Shown: positions 57,344 through 64,000 of the stretch, in pieces | How positions within the stretch are numbered: the first letter of the stretch is position 1 | Layout of the letters: each line of letters starts with the position of its first letter | Source: Pantoea vagans | GTDB taxonomy: Bacteria > Pseudomonadota > Gammaproteobacteria > Enterobacterales > Enterobacteriaceae | Direction: 5' to 3' | DNA length: 64,000 nucleotides | Assembly (NCBI RefSeq): GCF_004792415.1 | Contig: NZ_CP038854.1 | Coordinates: 310,001 to 374,000 of the forward strand | Notes under the pieces: generated by a model | Databases searched by the model: none | Told to the model about the DNA's origin: nothing | The model's input: the letters and a program-made list of their open reading frames with translations, nothing else | Translations under genes and position numbers: made by a program

Positions 57344-57892
57344 GTGCGCCATTATGGATTGATGCTTGCCCTGCTATTTCCTGGCTTTGCCACTGCCCAC
57401 ACCCTGACACCCGGTCAGCCTGTCCCGCCGGTTTACATTGCCGATAAAGGCGAAATGGTGCTGAATCAGGGCGACATCGATTATCAGCGCTGGAACAGTC
57501 AGACACTGACCGGAAAAGTGCGTCTGGTGATTCATGTTGCTGGCCGGCTTTCCGCCAAAGATCAGAGTGCCCCCTTAATCGAAGCTATTCAGCAGGCCCG
57601 GTTGCCGCGTGACCGCATCCAGACCACCACCATCGTAAATACCGACGATGCCCTGCCCGGCAGTGCCATTTTTGTGGTGCGCAGCATCGCCTCCAGCAAA
57701 AAAGCGGCACCCTGGCAGCAATTTATTATCGACAGCAGTGGCGTCACAGCTCACAGCTGGCATCTTCAGCCGGCAAGCGCGTCCGTCGTGGTGATTGATC
57801 CGGAAGGGATTGTGCGCTTCGCTAAAGATGGCGCATTATCAGATGAGGATGTCGCCAGCGTAATGAAACAGCTGCGCGCATTGCTGGGCTGA
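57344..57892 (+). CDS. YtfJ-family periplasmic protein
   Basis: A 182-residue exported protein with a signal peptide ending FATA-HTLTPGQPVPPV. The rest matches E. coli YtfJ, a predicted thioredoxin-fold protein without catalytic CxxC: LVIHVAGRLSAKDQSAPLIEAI, TTTIVNTDDALPGSAIFV and VVVIDPEGIVRFAKDGALS. The start is GTG 57344 with GAGGA upstream. Function is unknown. It precedes the carotenoid cluster but ends 216 bp before it, so it is not part of that operon. Confidence 0.88.
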   Translation: MRHYGLMLALLFPGFATAHTLTPGQPVPPVYIADKGEMVLNQGDIDYQRWNSQTLTGKVRLVIHVAGRLSAKDQSAPLIEAIQQARLPRDRIQTTTIVNTDDALPGSAIFVVRSIASSKKAAPWQQFIIDSSGVTAHSWHLQPASASVVVIDPEGIVRFAKDGALSDEDVASVMKQLRALLG

Positions 57893-58108
57893 TTCAGGCA
57901 ATATAGTGGTCAGCATGGCGCGTCAAAACGCGGAATACTGCTGAATTCGCCGACATTTTTATCGCTGTAAGCTACGCTTAGTTGTAATGGATTTACCCGC
58001 CGTTCTTTGAAAACCTGCCAACTATGCTGTGGCAGTCGGGGACGATTATTGAAGATGGCATCGAATCATTTCGACCTGCTGTGACTTCCTCTGTAGATAA
58101 GGACAGCC

Positions 58109-59020
58109 ATGATGACGGTCTGTGCAGAACAACACGTCAATTTCAGCCACAGTGATGCAGCCAGCCTGTTGAACGACATTGAGCAACGGCTTGATCAGCT
58201 TTTACCGGTTGAGAGTGAACGTGATTTAGTCGGCGCGGCAATGCGCGAGGGTGCGCTGGCACCGGGAAAGCGTATTCGCCCGCTGCTGCTGCTGCTGGCC
58301 GCGCGCGATCTCGGCTGTAGCGCCACCCCTGCCGGGCTGCTGGATCTCGCCTGCGCGGTTGAGATGGTGCACGCCGCCTCCCTGATTCTGGATGACATGC
58401 CCTGCATGGATGACGCGCAGCTGCGTCGCGGACGACCAACCATTCACTGCCAGTATGGTGAACATGTCGCGATTCTGGCCGCAGTGGCGCTGCTGAGTAA
58501 GGCGTTTGGCGTGGTTGCAATGGCTGAAGGCTTAACGGCTGCCGCCAGAGCCGATGCGGTCGCGGAGCTGTCCCACGCGGTCGGCATGCAGGGTCTGGTT
58601 CAGGGTCAGTTCAAGGATCTTTCAGAAGGCGATAAGCCACGCAGTGCCGACGCGATTCTGATGACTAATCATTACAAAACCAGCACCCTGTTCTGCGCCT
58701 CGATGCAGATGGCCTCTATTGTGGCGGAAACCCCAAAAGAGGCGCGCGAACAGCTGCACCGCTTCTCGCTGAATCTTGGTCAGGCCTTTCAGCTGCTGGA
58801 CGATCTCACCGACGGCATGGCCGATACCGGCAAAGATGCCCATCAGGATGACGGCAAATCGACGCTGGTCAATCTGCTGGGGCCGCAGGCGGTTGAAACG
58901 CGACTGCGCGATCACCTGCGCTGTGCCAGCGAGCATCTGCTTTCGGCCTGCCAGGACGGTTATGCCACTCATCATTTTGTTCAGGCCTGGTTTGAGAAAA
59001 AACTCGCTGCCGTCAGTTAA
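58109..59020 (+). CDS. crtE: CrtE, geranylgeranyl diphosphate synthase
   Basis: A 303-residue trans-prenyltransferase that makes C20 GGPP for carotenoids. The first Asp-rich motif is LILDDMPCMDD (D95, D96, D101, D102), with the chain-length 'PC' insert of bacterial GGPP synthases; the second is QLLDDLTDG. APGKRIRPLL carries the diphosphate-binding Lys/Arg. The ribosome site is AAGGAC. It is the first gene of crtE-X-Y-I-B, and crtX follows after 9 bp. No idi gene is inserted between crtE and crtX, as in P. ananatis. Confidence 0.96.
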   Translation: MMTVCAEQHVNFSHSDAASLLNDIEQRLDQLLPVESERDLVGAAMREGALAPGKRIRPLLLLLAARDLGCSATPAGLLDLACAVEMVHAASLILDDMPCMDDAQLRRGRPTIHCQYGEHVAILAAVALLSKAFGVVAMAEGLTAAARADAVAELSHAVGMQGLVQGQFKDLSEGDKPRSADAILMTNHYKTSTLFCASMQMASIVAETPKEAREQLHRFSLNLGQAFQLLDDLTDGMADTGKDAHQDDGKSTLVNLLGPQAVETRLRDHLRCASEHLLSACQDGYATHHFVQAWFEKKLAAVS

Positions 59021-59029
59021 GGATGCTGC

Positions 59030-60325
59030 ATGAGCCACTTCGCGGTCATTGCACCGCCCTTCTATAGCCATGTGCAGGCGCTTACGCATCTGAGCCAGGC
59101 CTTAATCGCACGCGGACACCAGATTACCTTTCTCCAGCAGACGGATGTCAGCGCACTACTGACTGACAGCAGGATCGGCTTTTTCCCGCTGGGTCTCGCC
59201 TCGCATCCGGCAGGCAGTCTGGCGCATACCCTGCAGCTGGCGGCGCATCCTCTTGGCCCGTCGATGCTTAAGTTAATCAATGAGATGGCCCGCAGCACAG
59301 AGATGCTCTGCCGTGAACTGCCGGTGGTGCTGAAGACGCTGGCGATTGATGGCGTGATCGTCGATCAGATGGAGCCAGCCGGTGCACTGGCAGCAGAGTC
59401 TCTGAACCTGCCCTACGTCTCTGTGGCCTGTGCGCTGCCACTTAACCGTGAACCCGATTTTCCGCTGGCCGTGATGCCGTTTGACTATGCAAACACCGAT
59501 CAGGCACGCGAACGCTATCGCGCCAGTGAAAAGATTTATGACTGGCTGATGCGCCGTCACGATCGCGTTATCGCCCGCAATGCCCATGCGATGGGATTAA
59601 CACCACGGGAAAAGCTGCATCACTGCTTTTCACCCCTGGCGCAGATCAGCCAGCTGATGCCGGAACTCGATTTTCCCCGACAGTCTTTGCCCGACCACTT
59701 TCATTCGGTAGGTCCGCTGCGTGCAGCGGTACCAGCACCTGCCGCGTCGCAGCCACGCTACTTCCCGCACGGCGACAGACCGCGCATTTTCGCATCACTC
59801 GGTACGCTGCAGGGACATCGCTACGGCCTGTTTAAAACCATCGTTCGCGCCTGCCAGGAGATCGACGCGCAGTTGCTGCTGGCGCACTGCGGTCGCCTGT
59901 CACCGTTTCAGGCGGAAAAACTGGCGCAGTCCAGCCATGTGCAGGTGGTCGATTTTGCCGATCAGGCTGCCGCACTGGCGCAGGCCGATCTGGCGATTAC
60001 CCACGGCGGCATGAATACCGTGCTGGATGCGGTTAACCATCTGACGCCACTGCTGGCGATTCCGCTGGCCTTTGATCAGCCAGGCGTCGCGGCCAGAGTG
60101 GTCTGGCACGGTATCGGACGTCGCGCGTCACGCTTCACCACCAGCCACGCGATGGCCCGTCAGCTTCAGACCCTGCTGGCTGATGAAAGCTACGGCCAGC
60201 AGATGAAAACGCTGCGCACTGCGCTCTGTCAGGCGGGCGGCACAACGCTGGCGGCGGATATCGTCGAGCAGGCGATGCAGACCCGCAAACCAGTCGTCAC
60301 CAGGAGAGATTATGCCGCGGTATGA
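59030..60325 (+). CDS. crtX: CrtX, zeaxanthin glucosyltransferase
   Basis: A 431-residue GT1-type glycosyltransferase that adds glucose from UDP-glucose to zeaxanthin. MSHFAVIAPPFYSHVQAL is the acceptor-side start; the donor-binding C-terminal region has ASLGTLQGHRYGLFK, VVDFADQAAALAQADLAITHGGMNT (HGG motif) and PLAFDQPGVAARV. It yields zeaxanthin mono- and diglucoside, the final yellow pigments. Its 3' end overlaps crtY by 14 bp. Confidence 0.95.
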   Translation: MSHFAVIAPPFYSHVQALTHLSQALIARGHQITFLQQTDVSALLTDSRIGFFPLGLASHPAGSLAHTLQLAAHPLGPSMLKLINEMARSTEMLCRELPVVLKTLAIDGVIVDQMEPAGALAAESLNLPYVSVACALPLNREPDFPLAVMPFDYANTDQARERYRASEKIYDWLMRRHDRVIARNAHAMGLTPREKLHHCFSPLAQISQLMPELDFPRQSLPDHFHSVGPLRAAVPAPAASQPRYFPHGDRPRIFASLGTLQGHRYGLFKTIVRACQEIDAQLLLAHCGRLSPFQAEKLAQSSHVQVVDFADQAAALAQADLAITHGGMNTVLDAVNHLTPLLAIPLAFDQPGVAARVVWHGIGRRASRFTTSHAMARQLQTLLADESYGQQMKTLRTALCQAGGTTLAADIVEQAMQTRKPVVTRRDYAAV

Positions 60326-61472
60326 TCTGATTCTGGTGGGCGCAGGGCTGGCTAATGGCTTAATCGCCCTGCGTTTACGCCAGCAGCGTCCTTCACTGCG
60401 CATTCTGCTGATTGATGCAGAAAGCGAGCCTGGCGCGCATCATACCTGGTCGTTTCATGCGGACGATCTCACTGACACGCAGCATCACTGGATTGCTCCG
60501 CTGGTGGTTCATCACTGGCCCGGTTATGAGGTGCGCTTTCCGCAACGAAACCGTTCCCTTAACAGCGGCTATTTTTGTGTCACCGCAGAGCGCTTCGCGC
60601 AGGTCATCCGCGACCGGTTTGCGCCGGATCTGCTGCTGAACACCCGCGTGGCGAGCATTGCTTCACGCTCTGTCACGCTGGCGGATGGCCGGGTGCTGGA
60701 AACTGACGCAGTGATCGATGGACGCGGCTATCAGCCCGATGGTGCGCTGCGCATGGGCTTCCAGGCGTTTGTGGGTCAGGAGTGGCAGCTTAGTGCGCCC
60801 CACGGCCTGACCGCGCCGATCATCATGGACGCGACCGTGGATCAGCAGTCAGGCTATCGCTTTGTCTACAGCCTGCCCTTTTCGGCGGATACGCTGCTGA
60901 TTGAAGATACCCACTATATTGATAATGCCACGCTGGAAGGCGATCGTGCCCGTCAGAATATCCGTGACTATGCCGCTCAGCAGGGCTGGCAGTTAAAGCA
61001 GCTCTTACGTGAAGAACAGGGTGCGTTACCGATTACGCTGACCGGCGACGTGGAGGCCTTCTGGCAGACACGCGATCTGCCCTGCAGCGGTCTGCGAGCC
61101 GGGTTATTCCATCCGACCACCGGCTACTCGCTGCCGCTGGCGGTCGCACTGGCTGACCGGCTGGCGCAGATGCAGTCGTTCACCTCTGAGACCCTGCACG
61201 CCACCATTGAGCAGTTTGCCGGTCACACCTGGCAGCAGCAGCGCTTCTTCCGCATGCTGAACCGGATGCTGTTTCTGGCGGGTCCGGCTGACCAGCGCTG
61301 GCAGGTTATGCAACGTTTTTACGGCCTTCCCGAAGGTCTGATTGCCCGTTTTTATGCGGGAAAACTCACTGTGTCTGATCGGCTGCGCATCTTAAGCGGC
61401 AAGCCGCCGGTTCCCGTACTGGCTGCGCTACAGGCTATTATGACTCCTCACCGTCAACAGGCGATGCAATGA
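60312..61472 (+). CDS. crtY: CrtY, lycopene beta-cyclase
   Basis: A 386-residue FAD-dependent cyclase that turns lycopene into beta-carotene. It begins with the dinucleotide motif LVGAGLANG and has the HHTWSFHADDL segment and FVYSLPFSADTLLIEDTHY with the catalytic acidic residues of CrtY. The start ATG lies inside the crtX end and the stop overlaps crtI by 4 bp (ATGA), which indicates translational coupling. Confidence 0.96.
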   Translation: MPRYDLILVGAGLANGLIALRLRQQRPSLRILLIDAESEPGAHHTWSFHADDLTDTQHHWIAPLVVHHWPGYEVRFPQRNRSLNSGYFCVTAERFAQVIRDRFAPDLLLNTRVASIASRSVTLADGRVLETDAVIDGRGYQPDGALRMGFQAFVGQEWQLSAPHGLTAPIIMDATVDQQSGYRFVYSLPFSADTLLIEDTHYIDNATLEGDRARQNIRDYAAQQGWQLKQLLREEQGALPITLTGDVEAFWQTRDLPCSGLRAGLFHPTTGYSLPLAVALADRLAQMQSFTSETLHATIEQFAGHTWQQQRFFRMLNRMLFLAGPADQRWQVMQRFYGLPEGLIARFYAGKLTVSDRLRILSGKPPVPVLAALQAIMTPHRQQAMQ

Positions 61473-62947
61473 ACAGAACGACAGTAATTGGTGCAGGCTT
61501 TGGTGGTCTGGCTCTGGCCATTCGCCTTCAGGCGTCAGGGATCCCTACGCGACTGCTGGAGCAGCGTGACAAGCCTGGCGGCCGCGCTTATGTCTACGAG
61601 GATCAGGGCTTTACCTTTGATGCCGGCCCCACGGTGATTACCGATCCCAGTGCTATTGAAGAGCTGTTCACCCTCGCAGGCAAGAAGCTTTCTGACTATG
61701 TCGAACTCCTGCCGGTGAAGCCGTTTTATCGCCTCTGCTGGGAGTCCGGCAAGGTATTCAGTTATGACAACGATCAGCCCGCGCTGGAGGCGCAGATCAG
61801 CGCATTTAATCCGCGCGACGTAGAAGGCTATCGTCGCTTTCTGGCCTATTCCCGTGCGGTGTTTGCGGAAGGTTATCTGAAGCTTGGGACCGTGCCGTTT
61901 CTGTCGTTCCGCGACATGCTGCGTGCCGCGCCTCAGCTGGCAAAACTGCAGGCGTGGCGCAGCGTCTACAGCAAAGTGGCGAGCTATATTGAAGATGAGC
62001 ATCTGCGTCAGGCGTTTTCCTTCCATTCGCTGCTGGTAGGCGGAAACCCGTTTGCCACCTCGTCAATCTATACCCTGATTCATGCGCTGGAACGTGAATG
62101 GGGCGTCTGGTTCCCGCGTGGCGGCACGGGCGCCCTGGTGCAGGGCATGGTGAAGCTGTTTGAAGATCTGGGCGGCGAAGTGGAGCTGAATGCCAGCGTT
62201 GCCCGGCTGGAGACGCAGGAAAATAAAATCACCGCTGTGCACCTGAAAGATGGCCGGGTATTCCCGACCCGCGCGGTGGCCTCTAATGCGGACGTGGTTC
62301 ATACCTACCGTGAACTGCTGAGTCAGCATCCGGCTGCGGTGGCAAAGGGCAAATCCCTGCAGAACAAGCGCATGAGCAACTCGCTGTTTGTGCTCTATTT
62401 TGGTCTGAATCATCATCACGATCAGCTCGCGCATCATACGGTCTGCTTTGGCCCGCGCTACCGTGAATTGATTGATGAAATCTTTAACAAGGATGCCCTC
62501 GCAGAGGACTTCTCGCTTTACCTTCACGCGCCCTGCGTGACCGACCCGTCACTGGCACCCGCTGGCTGCGGCAGTTATTACGTGCTGGCACCGGTGCCGC
62601 ACCTCGGCACCGCCGATATCGACTGGGCCGTAGAAGGACCGCGCCTGCGCGATCGCATCTTCGACTATCTGGAACAGCACTACATGCCGGGCCTGCGCAG
62701 CCAGCTGGTGACGCACCGCATGTTCACGCCGTTTGATTTCCGCGATGAACTGAATGCGTATCAGGGCTCGGCGTTTTCGGTCGAGCCGATTCTGACGCAA
62801 AGCGCCTGGTTCCGGCCCCATAACCGCGATAAAAATATTAATAATCTCTATCTGGTCGGCGCGGGCACCCATCCTGGCGCGGGCATTCCAGGGGTGATTG
62901 GTTCGGCCAAGGCCACCGCAGGATTGATGCTGGAGGATCTGGCTTGA
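61469..62947 (+). CDS. crtI: CrtI, phytoene desaturase
   Basis: A 492-residue FAD enzyme catalysing the four desaturations of phytoene to lycopene. The N-terminal VIGAGFGGLALAIRLQASGI is the FAD-binding fold, and the C-terminal LVGAGTHPGAGIPGVIGSAKATAGLMLEDLA is the family signature (cited as residues around 460-490). It overlaps crtY and crtB by 4 bp at each end. Confidence 0.97.
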   Translation: MNRTTVIGAGFGGLALAIRLQASGIPTRLLEQRDKPGGRAYVYEDQGFTFDAGPTVITDPSAIEELFTLAGKKLSDYVELLPVKPFYRLCWESGKVFSYDNDQPALEAQISAFNPRDVEGYRRFLAYSRAVFAEGYLKLGTVPFLSFRDMLRAAPQLAKLQAWRSVYSKVASYIEDEHLRQAFSFHSLLVGGNPFATSSIYTLIHALEREWGVWFPRGGTGALVQGMVKLFEDLGGEVELNASVARLETQENKITAVHLKDGRVFPTRAVASNADVVHTYRELLSQHPAAVAKGKSLQNKRMSNSLFVLYFGLNHHHDQLAHHTVCFGPRYRELIDEIFNKDALAEDFSLYLHAPCVTDPSLAPAGCGSYYVLAPVPHLGTADIDWAVEGPRLRDRIFDYLEQHYMPGLRSQLVTHRMFTPFDFRDELNAYQGSAFSVEPILTQSAWFRPHNRDKNINNLYLVGAGTHPGAGIPGVIGSAKATAGLMLEDLA

Positions 62948-63873
62948 ATAGTCCGTCACTGCTCGATCATGCCGTAGAAACCATGGAAGTGGGCTCGAAA
63001 AGCTTTGCCACGGCATCGAAACTGTTTGATGCCAAAACCCGCCGCAGTGTGCTGATGCTCTACTCGTGGTGTCGTCACTGTGATGATGTGATTGACGATC
63101 AGGTGCTGGGATTCAGCAACGATACGCCGTCACTGCAATCCGCCGAACAGCGCCTGGCGCAGCTGGAGATGAAAACCCGTCAGGCCTACGCCGGATCGCA
63201 GATGCATGAACCCGCCTTTGCCGCCTTTCAGGAGGTCGCGATGGCGCACGATATTCTGCCTGCTTACGCTTTTGATCATCTGGCTGGCTTTGCGATGGAT
63301 GTCCATGAGACCCGCTATCAGACGCTGGATGATACGCTGCGCTACTGCTATCACGTGGCGGGTGTAGTGGGCCTGATGATGGCGCAGATTATGGGCGTGC
63401 GCGACAACGCGACGCTGGATCGCGCCTGCGATCTCGGTCTGGCGTTTCAGCTGACCAATATTGCCCGCGATATCGTTGAAGATGCTGAAACGGGACGCTG
63501 CTATCTGCCCGCAGAGTGGCTGTCTGAAGAGGGGCTGACGCGGGAGACGCTGGCCGACCCGCGCAATCGTCAGGCACTCAGCCGCGTTGCCCGCCGGCTG
63601 GTGGAGACGGCAGAGCCCTATTATCGATCGGCATCGGCTGGGTTGCCCGGTTTACCGCTGCGTTCAGCGTGGGCCATTGCAACAGCAAAACAGGTCTACC
63701 GTAAGATTGGGATGAAAGTGGTTGAGGCAGGTGCCCAGGCGTGGGATCAACGTCAGTCCACCAGCACGCCAGAGAAACTGGTCATGCTGGTGGCGGCATC
63801 CGGTCAGGCGGTTACTTCCCGGATGGCGCATCCTGCTCCGCGCCCGGCTTATCTCTGGCAGCGCCCCGTTTAA
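62944..63873 (+). CDS. crtB: CrtB, phytoene synthase
   Basis: A 309-residue squalene/phytoene synthase that condenses two GGPP to phytoene. The two Asp-rich motifs are HCDDVID and ARDIVED; KSFATASKLFDAKTRRSV is the N-terminal signature. The start codon is TTG at 62944, overlapping the crtI TGA; the protein then reads MNSPSLLDHAVETM, which fits known CrtB starts. Its 3' end overlaps the convergent crtZ by 62 bp. Confidence 0.96.
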   Translation: MNSPSLLDHAVETMEVGSKSFATASKLFDAKTRRSVLMLYSWCRHCDDVIDDQVLGFSNDTPSLQSAEQRLAQLEMKTRQAYAGSQMHEPAFAAFQEVAMAHDILPAYAFDHLAGFAMDVHETRYQTLDDTLRYCYHVAGVVGLMMAQIMGVRDNATLDRACDLGLAFQLTNIARDIVEDAETGRCYLPAEWLSEEGLTRETLADPRNRQALSRVARRLVETAEPYYRSASAGLPGLPLRSAWAIATAKQVYRKIGMKVVEAGAQAWDQRQSTSTPEKLVMLVAASGQAVTSRMAHPAPRPAYLWQRPV

Positions 63874-64000
63874 CGCCGTGTCGTTCCCTGAGCGTCGCCT
63901 GCAGTTTTGACAGCGGCGGCGCGTAGAGAAAACCAAACGAAACACAATCTTCCTTGCCGCGTACGGCATGATGCAGGCGGTGTGCCATATAAAGCCGGCG
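63812..64000 (-). CDS. crtZ: CrtZ, beta-carotene hydroxylase (partial, C-terminal 62 residues)
   Basis: The gene enters from the right edge on the minus strand and ends at TAA 63812-63814. The visible part begins RRLYMAHRLHHAVRGKEDC, which holds the last histidine motif (H-x2-H-H) of the membrane diiron hydroxylase, then VSFGFLYAPPLSKLQATLRE and a charged tail. CrtZ hydroxylates beta-carotene to zeaxanthin. It is convergent with crtB and overlaps its end by 62 bp, as in other Pantoea. Confidence 0.94.
   Translation of the reverse strand, partial: RRLYMAHRLHHAVRGKEDCVSFGFLYAPPLSKLQATLRERHGVKRGAARDKPGAEQDAPSGK

Overview
The window looks like a yellow-pigmented Pantoea (Erwiniaceae). It has a complete zeaxanthin-glucoside carotenoid cluster in the order crtE-X-Y-I-B with convergent crtZ, and enterobacterial maltose, yfi, proP and glsB genes whose products are close to E. 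coli proteins. Base composition is moderately GC-rich and even. From memory, crt genes next to maltose genes are typical of the large Pantoea plasmids of the LPP-1 type. No replication, partition or transfer gene lies in the window, so a plasmid location is inference. No tRNA, rRNA, CRISPR array, insertion sequence or prophage was seen.

Layout. 1-492: the end of an unidentified gene, its terminator and a palindromic intergenic repeat. 493-3306: two SDR-type reductases and a LysR regulator. 3468-7009: a small myo-inositol-type cluster (transporter, TIM-barrel enzyme, inositol dehydrogenase) whose transporter is cut by an in-frame TAG. 7143-9389: yfiR-yfiN-yfiB, a periplasm-controlled diguanylate cyclase system. 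9753-17215 and 20419-27968: the whole maltose regulon (malT, malPQ, malM-lamB-malK, malEFG), interrupted by a four-gene block with a GlxA-like regulator, a secreted alpha/beta hydrolase, an azoreductase and a YciI-like protein. 28054-29254: a TetR repressor overlapping a quinone reductase.

29352-40084 is the most unusual block. One long minus-strand gene set carries two complete MetQNI-type ABC transporters, a BisC-like molybdoenzyme, a 2-oxoglutarate/Fe(II)-type oxygenase and an HcxA-like dehydrogenase. A methionine-type aminotransferase diverges from it. Together they suggest import and processing of methionine, its sulfoxide or a related sulfur compound.

40380-57892 is a mixed region. It holds proP, a CGNR zinc-finger protein diverging from an alpha/beta hydrolase across three matched 33-bp inverted repeats, a PEBP-family protein, a LysR regulator, a fused dihydroxyacetone kinase diverging from a FucO-type dehydrogenase with a perfect FNR box between them, an OrtT-like membrane toxin, a 56-residue lipoprotein, a CynX-type MFS protein, glutaminase, an Rpn nuclease, a 2-hydroxyacid dehydrogenase, a Met/His-rich DUF2946-PepSY pair, a pirin, a small unidentified protein and a YtfJ-family protein. 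58109-64000 is the carotenoid cluster, with crtZ running off the right edge.

The strongest new signals are the three-copy TGTAAC-N21-GTTACA operator array at 42524-42654 and the double-MetQNI sulfur locus at 29352-40084. Other points of note are the amber-interrupted inositol transporter, the FNR box at 47045-47058 and two small genes (48620-48793, 48898-49068) that are easily missed.
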